Source: Phycisphaera sp.
GTDB taxonomy: Bacteria; Planctomycetota; Phycisphaerae; Phycisphaerales; SM1A02
Length of the DNA stretch: 64,000 bases
Assembly (NCBI GenBank): GCA_016124975.1
Contig: WGMP01000012.1
Coordinates: forward strand, 1-64,000
Direction of reading: 5' to 3'
Part shown: positions 1-8,436 of the stretch, piece by piece
Layout of the letters: each line of letters begins with the position of its first letter
How positions within the stretch are numbered: position 1 is the first letter of the stretch
Program-made: the position numbers and the translations under genes
The notes under the pieces: model-generated
What the model saw: the letters and a program-made list of their open reading frames with translations, nothing else
Told to the model about the DNA's origin: nothing
Database searches by the model: none

Positions 1-169
1 AGATGCCGCTGCCTGGGTGCTCTGCGAGGAATGCCGCGCGCGCGGAGAGCGGGTCGACGGCGCCTGGGTCGGTCTGATTCGAGATCTGCGCGAAGGCGGT
101 GGAGCCGAGGAGCGCCGCCGCGAGGAGCGTGGCGGTGAGGGGCGTCGCGGAAAGTCGAACGGTTCGCAT
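1..169 (-). CDS. Secreted metallopeptidase paralogue, N-terminus only (cut by window edge)
   Basis: This is the first 56 codons of a gene that runs out of the window on the left. The ATG at 167-169 is preceded by GGAGG six bases upstream, a strong ribosome binding site. The protein begins with a typical signal peptide: a basic start, a Leu/Ala-rich core, and AFAQ as the probable cleavage site near residue 27. After it comes a stretch (SARAAFLAEHPGSGI) that closely matches the start of the mature part of the neighbouring 951-residue metallopeptidase (AARVAFFEAHPSAGI). I infer a tandem paralogue of that FTP/M36-type secreted peptidase. The catalytic part lies outside the window, so activity cannot be judged. 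Confidence 0.75.
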   Translation of the reverse strand, partial: MRTVRLSATPLTATLLAAALLGSTAFAQISNQTDPGAVDPLSARAAFLAEHPGSGI

Positions 170-472
170 CTCTGACCTCCGAAGGGAAGGGCGATGTCGT
201 GGCGACCCGCTGCCATCCCGCGCAAGGTCAAGCGTTCTCCGTTCGCGGCACACGCCATTCTGATGCGGAATCGTGCCGCGTTTCCTTCGGACCGTCAAAC
301 CGACCGCTTGCGATTCGCGGTCTGTGTGCGCTGAGTCCACGAACGGACGGGTCGGGGATCTGCAGCAGGAGACCGATACCTCCGCGTCGGGCGCTGCACG
401 ACGGCGCGAGGCGTTGGAGTCGGCCGCAACCACGGCCGCAGCGGAAGAGTGGCTCGACGGGTCCGCGGCCGC
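170..472. other. Gene-free spacer between two metallopeptidase paralogues
   Basis: About 300 bases lie between the stop of the 951-residue peptidase gene and the start of its paralogue. It holds the ribosome binding site of the left gene at 176-180. No convincing promoter boxes, hairpin with a T-tract, or small gene could be seen. Short ORFs here have the composition of random GC-rich sequence. Confidence 0.5.
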
Positions 473-3328
473 TCAACTCCACTCGGAGAGCAGGACGGCG
501 AGGTCTGCCGCGTTCGTCGTGCCATCGCTGTTGAGATCGGTCTGCCCCGACGAACCCCAGCCGCTGAGGAGCGCGGCGAGGTCTGCTGCGTTCACCGCGC
601 CGTCGCCGTTGATGTCGGCGGAGCCGCCGCACGCGAGGACCACGAGCCGGATCTCGTCGACCGCGGCCTCTGTGATCGAAGCCGTGCCGACATCCTCTGC
701 GATGAAGCGGACCTTCATCTGCGCGGACGGGGCGATGATCGACGCGAGGTCGAACTCCTTCGCGAACCAGCCGCCCGCGCACTCGGGGCCCGACGGGCCG
801 ACCGTCTCGACCGCCACCCAAGTCGCGCCGTCGTCGTTCGAGACGAGGACGCGGAAGGTGTCGTTTCCGACAGAGGTTCCGACGCGGTTCGAGAACCAGC
901 GGCTGTAGCGGAGGATCGGGCTTCCGCCGAGGCCGTTGAGCGTGGGCGAGGTGAGCGTCACGGTCCCGCCGTCGATGTCGGCGAGGCCCGCGACGGCGCC
1001 CGGCGCCGAGAAGCCCGTGTAGAAGCAGTTGACGCCCGGTGCCGCGGTCACGTCGTCCTCAGGCTGCACTGGCACCCCGTTCACGGCGGTGCCGTTCGGA
1101 TTGCCGCGGACCCACTGGCCTGAAGTCGCGGTGTCGCCCGCTGCGCTGAGGCTCCAGCCGAGGTCGGTCTCCACCGTGTCGATGAAGGCCGAGGATCCCG
1201 AGCCGACCGCGACGGTCGACTCGTAGAACGAGGCGGGGGCGTTCATCGGGCTCGCGCCCGTCGATCCGTTGGTCGTCGCCGCGCTCACGAAGTACTGCAG
1301 TTTGGAGCCGCACGGCGCAGCGGGGAGCACCGCGAGATAGGTGTTCGCGCCCGTGACGGTCATTGGGACCGCGGTGAATGATCCGCTTGAACCGATGCGG
1401 TAGCGCAGTTCGCCCGTTCCAGGGACGGGATTCGCCGCGAACGGCGCGACCGTGACGGGGAACGAGGTGCCGCCGCTTGGATTGGAGAACTCGGGCCGAC
1501 CGCTCGGGAACCCGAAGTCGAGCAGCTGCAGTGCGGGCCCAGGCATGCCGTGGTCGCTGAAGCCGGCGTTGATCTGCGTGTAGTGCGGCGAGCCGTTCGC
1601 GAGATTGGCGTCGTTGTCGTCGAGCGTCAGGAAGTCGATCGTGATGGCGGGCGTGATCGAGGTGCCCGTGTGGAGCAGCACCGAGTCGATCGTGAGGTTC
1701 GAGATGATGTCGCGGTAGTTCGAGGGATTGCTCTCGGCGAGGTAGCTTCGGGTGCTCCAGACGCAGCCTGAGAACAGCGTGCCGCACGAGTGGATCGCGG
1801 CTCCAGCGGACGAGCAGTTGGTCGCGGAGTACTGCACGGTGTTGTTCGCGTCGCGGAGCGGCGACGCGCAGTTCTGGAATCCGACCGCGAGGCGCGAGTC
1901 ATCGGTGACGAGCACGCCCATCGCGTCGCTGAAGCCCTCGCCGTACTCGCCCTGGCCCGAGCCCGCGCGGTTCACGATGTGGTGGCCGTACTCGTGGTGG
2001 ACGACCGTGTCGAAGGCGGTGTTGTTGCAGCCGCCGCCCGATGCGAAGAAGTTGATCGAGCTGCCGTCGTAGAACGCGTTGCAGGTTCCCGAGACCTGCA
2101 CATTCACGGGGAACGAGGTCTGCGTCGCGATCGTGGGGAAGGTCGGGTTGAACGCGAGCACAAGGTCGCGCACGATGTTGGCGTGGAGGTACGCGTTCAC
2201 CTCGGCGCGGACATCCTGCGCGGTGTTCGCCTCGTTGTGGAGGAGTTCGACCGAGCCGCCCGCGGCCGAGATGCTCACGCTGCTCTCGGATCCCGCGGCG
2301 TCGTTGACGCTGAACCACTGTCCGCCGATCAGCGAGGTCATGGTGATGTCGGCGCCCGTCGGATTCGGGATCGTGACCACGCCCTGCGCGTCGGCGAAGT
2401 AGGTGGCGGCGCCGACGGTCACGCGCGAGTAGGGGAGCGCGGTCGGCGCTTCCTCGCCGCATGCGTCCGCGCCGAACCCTTGGGTCGCGTTGCCGCGCAC
2501 CGTCGCGGTGATGTCGTTGTGGAGGATCTGGTCCTCCTGGAAGAGGATGCGGCTTGACGCTGCGTCGACCACATAGAGCATGCGCTGCTTCGCGGAGCGG
2601 TCGAACACGGCCGTTCCCGTGACGATGAACTTGTAGGCGAGGCGCGGCTCTGCGGCCGGCGCGCCGTCGTAGCCCGCCCAGATCACCTGCTCCTGTTCGG
2701 AGAGCGTCGCGCCGGGCCCGAACTGGTTGAGCGCGAGGCGCGAGATCCTGCGCGTGTCGATCCTCGAGGGAGGGACGGGCTTCTCCGTGAATCCCGCAGC
2801 GAAGGCGCGCACGTCGCGCAGGCCGTTCGAGACGAGCACGAGCGGGTAGCCGGGCTCGTTGCGCACGAGAAGGCGGAGGTCGCCGCGGAAGACGGGGATG
2901 CCGTTCACATGCTGCGTGTAGCCGACGAGCGAGAAGCGGTGGCTCTCAGAGAGAGGGTCGTAGCCGAGGGCGATGACATGGGCGCCGTCGCCGTTCGGGC
3001 CGACGGGCATGAGCTGCGCGAGGTCGCTTGCGAAGAGGTCGGCGTGCTCCGCGAGGAAGCGCTCGGCGCTGTCGACGGGGTTCGCGCCGTGCGAGAACGC
3101 CGTGCCGTAGACGCGGCTGACGCGGCCGCCGCGGCTCGGCTCGTCGTCGTAGATGCCTGCGGATGGGTGCGCCTCAAAGAACGCCACGCGCGCGGCGATC
3201 GGATCGGGAAGCGGCGTCTGGCCCTCGGGACTCGGCTCGCCGAACTGGGAGGACGCGGTCGACGCGAGCGTCGCGGTCGACAGGATGAACGAGGCGAGAG
3301 AGAGACTCCGAAGGGCGGATGCGCGCAT
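473..3328 (-). CDS. Secreted zinc metallopeptidase (FTP/M36 fungalysin-like) with dockerin-like C-terminus
   Basis: The 951-residue protein starts with a signal peptide (about residues 1-27). An N-terminal FTP-like propeptide region of about 250 residues follows, containing the GYTQHVNGIPVFRGDL stretch typical of M4/M36 propeptides. The zinc motif HEYGH is at residues 445-449, and an EGFSDA downstream glutamate motif supports a gluzincin. The second half looks like beta-sandwich adhesion or carbohydrate-binding modules. The last 50 residues hold two dockerin-like EF-hand repeats (ADINGDG...LLSGWG and TDLNSDG...LLSEWS), a common C-terminal tag in Phycisphaerae. A secreted or surface peptidase for polymer degradation is inferred. 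The ATG has a poor ribosome binding site. The gene sits directly upstream of a paralogue on the same strand. Confidence 0.85.
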   Translation of the reverse strand: MRASALRSLSLASFILSTATLASTASSQFGEPSPEGQTPLPDPIAARVAFFEAHPSAGIYDDEPSRGGRVSRVYGTAFSHGANPVDSAERFLAEHADLFASDLAQLMPVGPNGDGAHVIALGYDPLSESHRFSLVGYTQHVNGIPVFRGDLRLLVRNEPGYPLVLVSNGLRDVRAFAAGFTEKPVPPSRIDTRRISRLALNQFGPGATLSEQEQVIWAGYDGAPAAEPRLAYKFIVTGTAVFDRSAKQRMLYVVDAASSRILFQEDQILHNDITATVRGNATQGFGADACGEEAPTALPYSRVTVGAATYFADAQGVVTIPNPTGADITMTSLIGGQWFSVNDAAGSESSVSISAAGGSVELLHNEANTAQDVRAEVNAYLHANIVRDLVLAFNPTFPTIATQTSFPVNVQVSGTCNAFYDGSSINFFASGGGCNNTAFDTVVHHEYGHHIVNRAGSGQGEYGEGFSDAMGVLVTDDSRLAVGFQNCASPLRDANNTVQYSATNCSSAGAAIHSCGTLFSGCVWSTRSYLAESNPSNYRDIISNLTIDSVLLHTGTSITPAITIDFLTLDDNDANLANGSPHYTQINAGFSDHGMPGPALQLLDFGFPSGRPEFSNPSGGTSFPVTVAPFAANPVPGTGELRYRIGSSGSFTAVPMTVTGANTYLAVLPAAPCGSKLQYFVSAATTNGSTGASPMNAPASFYESTVAVGSGSSAFIDTVETDLGWSLSAAGDTATSGQWVRGNPNGTAVNGVPVQPEDDVTAAPGVNCFYTGFSAPGAVAGLADIDGGTVTLTSPTLNGLGGSPILRYSRWFSNRVGTSVGNDTFRVLVSNDDGATWVAVETVGPSGPECAGGWFAKEFDLASIIAPSAQMKVRFIAEDVGTASITEAAVDEIRLVVLACGGSADINGDGAVNAADLAALLSGWGSSGQTDLNSDGTTNAADLAVLLSEWS

Positions 3329-3660
3329 GAGGATGGGATCTCGATGTGTGGGGTCGGGCGGCCGGCTCGGACGGCCTTGAGACCACCATTACGCGAACGC
3401 GGCGAGGCTTCAGGCGCAATTCTCAGATATTGGAAGGAAGTTCTCCGCAGCCCGCGGTGTCGAGGGACATCGAGGCCTCGTCGACCGCGACACCGATCGA
3501 GCAGAATGGCGGGGAAATGAGCGATGCGCGCGCCTTTGCGCCGGGCCTTGGTCGCAGGATGTATCGTCCGAGAACTTCAATGGAGGCTCGTCCTCCGTGT
3601 CCTCTTCGGTGAGGCGCTACTCTGCGGTACTCAACGCGTGGGTCCACGCATCGAACACGC
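3329..3660. other. Divergent intergenic region, metallopeptidase / smpB
   Basis: About 330 bases separate two divergently transcribed genes, so promoters for both should lie here. A relatively AT-richer patch around 3390-3440 (containing ctcagatattggaaggaag) is the likeliest promoter area, but no clear -35/-10 pair can be assigned. I looked for tmRNA, because smpB follows, and found neither a tRNA-like end nor a tag reading frame. Confidence 0.4.
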
Positions 3661-4158
3661 ATGGGTGACCGCAAGAAGCATCAATCGGATGGAGGCGAGG
3701 CACGCGAGCCTGTGGTCGAGAACCGCAAGGCGCGCTTTGACTACGCGATCCAGGACACGCTCGAGTGCGGTCTCAAGCTCGTCGGCACGGAGGTCAAGAG
3801 CCTGCGGCAGGGCCAGGCGAGCCTCGCCGAGGGCTGGGTGTTGGCGCAGGTCGACCCGCCGCAACTGACGCTGATGAATGTGACGATCGCCGAGTACCCG
3901 CCTGCAGGCGCGAACAGGCAGCATGACCCGATCAGGCAGCGGCGTCTTCTGGCCCACGCGCGCGAGATCGTGAAGTTCGCAACCGAGGCGAAAGCCAAGG
4001 GCGCGACGCTGGTGCCGCTCAAGATCTACTGGGTGAAGGGCCGCGCCAAGATCCTCATCGGGATCGGCCTCGGCAAGAAGCAGCACGACAAGCGGCAGGA
4101 CATCGCCAGGCGCGAGGACCAGCGCGACATCGACCGCGCCGTGCGCAAGCGCGGGTGA
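3661..4158 (+). CDS. smpB: SsrA-binding protein SmpB
   Basis: SmpB binds tmRNA and delivers it to stalled ribosomes during trans-translation in the cytoplasm. The 165-residue length fits the family. Recognisable SmpB blocks are ENRKARFDYAIQDTLECGLKLVG with TEVKSLRQG (about residues 20-50), and the basic tail with GLGKKQHDKRQ near residue 140, which normally inserts into the decoding centre. The N-terminal extension of about 18 residues is slightly longer than usual. It stands alone on the plus strand; its tmRNA partner (ssrA) is not in the window. The downstream neighbour is convergent and the spacer contains tandem repeats. Confidence 0.97.
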   Translation: MGDRKKHQSDGGEAREPVVENRKARFDYAIQDTLECGLKLVGTEVKSLRQGQASLAEGWVLAQVDPPQLTLMNVTIAEYPPAGANRQHDPIRQRRLLAHAREIVKFATEAKAKGATLVPLKIYWVKGRAKILIGIGLGKKQHDKRQDIARREDQRDIDRAVRKRG

Positions 4159-4190
4159 GCGAACGCATGCGCCGGTCGGCGCCTCTTACC

Positions 4191-4286
4191 AGCACCAGAG
4201 GAAGCCGCCGCAGCGGCGACCGCTCAAACAAGCACCAGAGGAAGCCGCCGCAGCGGCGACCGCTCAAACAACGACCGCTCAAACAA
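4191..4286. repeat. 40-bp tandem repeat overlapping the SDR gene stop codon
   Basis: Two identical 40-bp units (4191-4230 and 4231-4270) are followed by a partial third (about 4272-4286). Each full unit contains CGCCG-CAG-CGGCG, able to form a small hairpin on either strand. Read on the minus strand the units begin GTTTGAGCGGTCGC, and the stop codon TGA of the SDR gene (4279-4281) lies inside the first, partial copy. The array fills the 120-base gap between the convergent smpB and SDR genes, so it may help to terminate both. The motif resembles the array at 22161-22340. Confidence 0.9.
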
Positions 4287-4977
4287 CGATCGCCTTGCCG
4301 TTGTCCTCGTCGCGTTCGCCGCACGCGCAGGCCACCACGACCTCGGCGACCTTCTCGGGTGCCATCGCGCGCGAAGGCGGGATGACGCTCGTGGGGAAGT
4401 TCTGCCTGAGCAGCGGTGTCTCCACCGCGCCGGGGTTGATCGCGAATCCCTTCACGCCGATCGCCTTGCCCTCGACCTTGATCGAGCGCGCGAAGCTGTC
4501 GACGGCGGACTTGCTTGCGGCATAGGCGAAGAAGCCCGGGAACGGATCGCTCGTGCCGATCGTCGACACGATCGCAATGCGCCCGCCGCGCTGGGTCTTG
4601 AACTGCGGCCACGCGCGGGTGATGAGGTGCGCGGGACCGAAGGCGTTGATGAAGAACGCCTCCTCGAGGATCGCCTCGGTCGTCTTGTCGATCGGCGCGA
4701 GCGGTGCGACGCCGGCCGCGAGGACCAGCGCGTCGAGCCGTCCGAACGCCTCGATCGTGCGGTCGACCACCTCGTGCGCGAGGCCGCTGTCTGCGATGTC
4801 GGCGGCCATCACGAGGTGGCGCGTCGGGTCCGTGAGCCCCGCGCGCACTGCGTCGAGCTTCGACTCCGTGCGGCCAACGAGGACGACTGCGTGGCCGCGC
4901 GCGGCAAGCATGCGCGCGCAGGCGGCGCCGATGCCGCTGCCTGCGCCCGTGACGATCGAGACTGGATGGTTGGACAT
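4279..4977 (-). CDS. Short-chain dehydrogenase/reductase (SDR) family oxidoreductase
   Basis: This is a classical SDR of 232 residues. The nucleotide-binding glycine motif TGAGSGIG is near residue 10. The NAG-equivalent segment (LAAGVAPL) is near residue 87. The catalytic Ser is in IAIVSTIGTS, and YAASK carries the catalytic Tyr/Lys. The GRT after the second strand (VVLVGRTESK) favours NADP(H). The substrate cannot be read from the sequence. The ATG is preceded by GAAGGAAG, a good ribosome binding site. It is the last gene of the leftward rne-dxr-rseP-SDR run, 58 bases after rseP. Its stop codon lies in a tandem repeat. Confidence 0.88.
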   Translation of the reverse strand: MSNHPVSIVTGAGSGIGAACARMLAARGHAVVLVGRTESKLDAVRAGLTDPTRHLVMAADIADSGLAHEVVDRTIEAFGRLDALVLAAGVAPLAPIDKTTEAILEEAFFINAFGPAHLITRAWPQFKTQRGGRIAIVSTIGTSDPFPGFFAYAASKSAVDSFARSIKVEGKAIGVKGFAINPGAVETPLLRQNFPTSVIPPSRAMAPEKVAEVVVACACGERDEDNGKAIVV

Positions 4978-5035
4978 GCGTCTTCCTTCGGTGGGATCGC
5001 GGCGGGCGATTCGCCCTCGAGCGCGATCGGCGCGG

Positions 5036-7171
5036 TCACGAGCCGAAGATCCGCGCGATGTCGTTGTAGAAGGTGAGGAGGAAGACGCCCGCGACGAGCG
5101 CGATGCCGGCCATGGCCGCCGCGTTCTGGAACGCGATCGACGGCGGCCGTCCGCGGAGCTTCTCGTAGATGAGGAAGACGAAGAGGCCGCCGTCTGCGAT
5201 CGGGATCGGCAGCGCGTTCACCACCGCGAGGTTGACGCTGATGAGCGCGAGGAAGAAGAGGACATACATGAAGCCCTCGTCGGCGACCTGCGTGCCCGTG
5301 TGAAGGATGCCGACGGGACCCTGCAGCTGCTCGACTCCCACCGAACCGCGGCCGACGCGATCGAGCGTGAGGAAGATCTGCTCGACCATGCGCACGGTCT
5401 GGCGGAAGCCCATGACGATGGCGCGCAGCGGGTTGCCGTCGGCGGACAACACCGTGAACTTCGGATCGAAGATCTCCATGGGGAGCGGGAAGCTGTGGCC
5501 GAGCGCACGCAGCGACGCGAGGTCCGCGGCCTCGAGCGCGACCGTCGTCTCGACGGGCGCCGCCTCAGGCGAGGGGTCGCGCAGGCCGATCGTGACGGAG
5601 AGCGGCGCGTCGCCCGCGTGGGCGCGCGCGCGCGCGACGAGCTTGTCGCGCAGCGAGCGGAAGTCCGCCACGGGTTCGCCGTCGAGCGAGCGGATCTCGC
5701 CGAGCGGAAGCGGCGCCAACGCCTTGGCGGGCGTGTCGCGGGTCGCGGGGTCCGATCCCGCTGGCGCGGGGTCCTTGATCGAGGCGATGCTGTTGGCCAG
5801 CAGCGGCAGGTCGGTCGCGAGCTCGAGCTCGACTCCGATCCGCCCGTCGCTGTTCGTGCGGAGCTCGACCGCCACCTCGCGGCCATCGCGGAGGACGAGC
5901 GCGGGGATGCGGCCGTTGGGCCGATCGCTGACGGCCTTCACAAGCTCGGCCCGACGCGGGGCGGGCAGCGAGCCGATCCGCAGGAAGAGGTCGCCTTCCT
6001 CGAGCACGCCCTTGTTGAGGCTGGTCTCGACGAGCGCACGGACACGCGAGAGCGGGACGAGGCCGATGAGCGCTTCCTCGGGCCTGTCGCCACCTGCGGG
6101 GATGAGCAGTTCGAACTCAGGCCTCGGTTCGATGACGGTCACCGCGGTGGCGCCAGTGCCGCTCGTTTCGGCGGTGCCGCTTGCATCGCCATCCTCGATT
6201 CTGGGCCCGCGCCACACGAGGGAGAGCGGTGCGCCGTTCGACTGGCGCGCGGCCTCCGCGAGGTCTGCGAAGCTGCCGACGAGCCGCCCGTCGACGCTCT
6301 CGACATGCCAGCCCGCTCCGACGCCCGCCTCGCGGATCGATGGAGCGTCCTTCGCGACGATCTCGTTCACGGTCTCGCGCGAGGCGCGGACATCGGTCAG
6401 CGTCGCGGATCGCGCGGGCGCCACGCCGATCGAGAGGAGGCCGATCGACTCGTCGCGCGCGGGGAGGACTTCGTACGCGAACTCCTTGCCTCCGCGCTCG
6501 ACCGTGAGCGCGACCGTCTCGCCCGGCTTCGCCATCGCCGCGGCGAGCCGTACATCGACGAAGGTCTCGGCGGGTTCGCCGTCGATCGCGACCACGCGGT
6601 CGCCCGCGCGGATCCCTTCGGGTGCCCCGGCGTCGAGGGCTCGGGCGCGCGATGCGGGGGAATCGGCCGCGACGCCGCCGATCATCGGCGCGGGGAACCG
6701 AACGCCCACGAGGAACGCGACGAGGAAGAGGACGATCGCCAGCGCCAGATTTGCCGCGATTCCCGCGAGGATCACCACCCCGCGCCGGAAGATCGTCGCC
6801 TTGCCGAAGCTGCGCGCGTCCTCGCTCGTTGCCGCGGGGTTTCCGTCCTCCTGCCCGAGCATGCGCACATATCCGCCGAGCGGAAGGATGCGCAGCGAAT
6901 ACTCCGTTTCGCCGAGGCCGAGCGCCTCACGCTGGGTGTCGCTCATCTCGATGGGGCGCCGCCCGTGTCTGCGCACGGCGACGGCGTCGGCGGAACCAAG
7001 CACGAAGCCGATGCCGCGGCGGTAGCTCGCGACGCACGGACCCATGCCGATCGCGAACCCATCGGCGCGGATGTTGGCCCACTTGGCCGCCAGGAAGTGC
7101 CCGAGCTCGTGGATGAAGATCAGGAAGCCGAAGCCGACGAGGATGAGGATGAAGCCTGGGATCGCGCTCAC
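5036..7171 (-). CDS. rseP: Site-2 protease RseP (M50 family), enlarged
   Basis: This is an intramembrane zinc metalloprotease that normally cuts anti-sigma factors or signal peptides in the inner membrane. The zinc motif HELGH is at residues 21-25 in the first membrane segment. The second metal-ligand motif, NALPIPIADGG, is at about residues 652-662 near the C-terminus, followed by further membrane segments. Between them lies a long soluble part that looks like at least two PDZ domains (for example IRAGDRVVAIDGEPAETFVDV). At 711 residues it is much longer than the usual 450, because of the central region. The start is GTG, overlapping the dxr stop as GTGA, so translation is probably coupled. 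The dxr-rseP order is conserved in many bacteria. Confidence 0.93.
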   Translation of the reverse strand: MSAIPGFILILVGFGFLIFIHELGHFLAAKWANIRADGFAIGMGPCVASYRRGIGFVLGSADAVAVRRHGRRPIEMSDTQREALGLGETEYSLRILPLGGYVRMLGQEDGNPAATSEDARSFGKATIFRRGVVILAGIAANLALAIVLFLVAFLVGVRFPAPMIGGVAADSPASRARALDAGAPEGIRAGDRVVAIDGEPAETFVDVRLAAAMAKPGETVALTVERGGKEFAYEVLPARDESIGLLSIGVAPARSATLTDVRASRETVNEIVAKDAPSIREAGVGAGWHVESVDGRLVGSFADLAEAARQSNGAPLSLVWRGPRIEDGDASGTAETSGTGATAVTVIEPRPEFELLIPAGGDRPEEALIGLVPLSRVRALVETSLNKGVLEEGDLFLRIGSLPAPRRAELVKAVSDRPNGRIPALVLRDGREVAVELRTNSDGRIGVELELATDLPLLANSIASIKDPAPAGSDPATRDTPAKALAPLPLGEIRSLDGEPVADFRSLRDKLVARARAHAGDAPLSVTIGLRDPSPEAAPVETTVALEAADLASLRALGHSFPLPMEIFDPKFTVLSADGNPLRAIVMGFRQTVRMVEQIFLTLDRVGRGSVGVEQLQGPVGILHTGTQVADEGFMYVLFFLALISVNLAVVNALPIPIADGGLFVFLIYEKLRGRPPSIAFQNAAAMAGIALVAGVFLLTFYNDIARIFGS

Positions 7172-8379
7172 GATGGATCTCCCGCGGAACCGCCGGCCAT
7201 GCTACGCGTGGCTGCGGCGCCGAGCAGCCTGTCCGTGGCCCACAGGCGCGTCTCGCGGTCGGCCTCGAGCACATCGGCGAGCGAACGCACAGGCGTCGGC
7301 CGCAGGGCCTCGAGGGCCGCTGCGACCGTCGACGCGATGTCGAGGAAGCCGATGCGTCCCTCGAGGAACGCGCCCACGGCGACCTCGTTTGCGGCGTTCA
7401 GGACGGCGCCCGCCGTGCCGCCGCGCTCGATCACATCATGGGCGAGCCTGATCGCGGGGAATCGCTCGGCGTCGACGGGCTCGAACTCGAGCGTGCGGAG
7501 CGCCGCGAAGTCGAGGCGCCGCGCCGGGCCATCGAGGCGGTCGGGGTCGCAGATCGCCTGCTGGATCGGCGTGCGCATGTCTGGTGGCGAGAGCTGCGCG
7601 AGCACGGAGCCGTCGACGAACTCGACGAAGCCGTGCACGATCGACTGCGGGTGCACGATCGCGTCGATGCGCGCGCTCTCGAGCCCGAAGAGCCAGTGCG
7701 CCTCGATCAGTTCGAGCGCCTTGTTCATGAGCGAGGCGCTGTCGATCGTCACCTTCGGGCCCATGCGCCAGGTCGGGTGCGCGAGCGCGTCGTCGACGGT
7801 CGCGCGGGCCATCTCGTCGCGTGACTTCCGCCTGAAGGGGCCGCCCGACGCCGTCAGCACGACGCGGCGGATCTCGTCGGCGCTGCGCGAGCCCATCAGG
7901 CACTGGTAGAGCGCGTTGTGCTCGCTGTCGACGGGAATGACGCGCACGCCCGCCGCACGCGCTGCGGGCATCACCACGGCGCCCGCTGCGACAAGCGCCT
8001 CCTTGTTCGCGAGCGCGAGGTCGCAGCCGCGTTCGATCGCGACGAGGGCGGGGCGAACTCCCGCGGCGCCGACCATCGCGGCCAGGACGATGTCGCCACG
8101 CCGCGCCTCCGCGGCGATCATCTCCTCCGCTGCGTGTTCGCCGCGATAGATCCGCGTGCCCGAGGGGACCTCAACGGACGCGTCTCCGTTCGCGACGGCG
8201 ATGGCGCCTGCGGAGAAACCGCGCGCCTGCTCCGAGAGCAAGGAGCCGTTGCGGGCGGCCGCGAGCCCCGCGATCTCGAAGAACCGCGTGCCCTTGGCGG
8301 CGAGGTCGCGCACGACATCAAGCGCGCTCGTGCCAATGGAGCCTGTCGAGCCGAGGATGAAGAGCCGTCGCCTGTGCAT
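7168..8379 (-). CDS. dxr: 1-deoxy-D-xylulose 5-phosphate reductoisomerase
   Basis: Dxr (IspC) converts DXP to 2-C-methyl-D-erythritol 4-phosphate using NADPH, in the non-mevalonate isoprenoid pathway. The N-terminal NADPH motif GSTGSIGTSALDV starts at residue 10. The metal and substrate site segment PVDSEHNALYQCL and the flexible-loop region TASGGPFR follow in the expected order, with HPTWRMGPKVTIDSASLMNK further on. The 403-residue length is normal. The start codon is ATG without an obvious ribosome binding site. The gene follows rne by 57 bases, which contain a strong hairpin, and overlaps rseP by four bases. Confidence 0.97.
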   Translation of the reverse strand: MHRRRLFILGSTGSIGTSALDVVRDLAAKGTRFFEIAGLAAARNGSLLSEQARGFSAGAIAVANGDASVEVPSGTRIYRGEHAAEEMIAAEARRGDIVLAAMVGAAGVRPALVAIERGCDLALANKEALVAAGAVVMPAARAAGVRVIPVDSEHNALYQCLMGSRSADEIRRVVLTASGGPFRRKSRDEMARATVDDALAHPTWRMGPKVTIDSASLMNKALELIEAHWLFGLESARIDAIVHPQSIVHGFVEFVDGSVLAQLSPPDMRTPIQQAICDPDRLDGPARRLDFAALRTLEFEPVDAERFPAIRLAHDVIERGGTAGAVLNAANEVAVGAFLEGRIGFLDIASTVAAALEALRPTPVRSLADVLEADRETRLWATDRLLGAAATRSMAGGSAGDPS

Positions 8380-8392
8380 GCGGGGTTGGAGA

Positions 8393-8426
8393 GCCCGCAG
8401 CGGCCGACTGGTCGACCGCTGCGGGC
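8393..8426 (-). terminator. Strong hairpin in the rne-dxr intergenic gap
   Basis: An 11-bp perfect inverted repeat (8393-8403 with 8416-8426) continues inward with four more pairs after one mismatch and closes with a tiny loop. It fills most of the 57-base gap between the rne stop and the dxr start. There is no T-tract on the minus strand after it, so it could be a partial terminator, an mRNA-stabilising structure, or an RNA-processing site. Confidence 0.6.
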
Positions 8427-8436
8427 GCCTTCGTGG

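Noticed and set aside
3346-3612. Possible 88-residue protein upstream of smpB
   Set aside because: Composition is Arg/Pro/Ser-rich without hydrophobic pattern or ribosome binding site.
3329-3660. tmRNA gene next to smpB
   Set aside because: No tRNA-like acceptor end or tag ORF could be found in this or the following gap.
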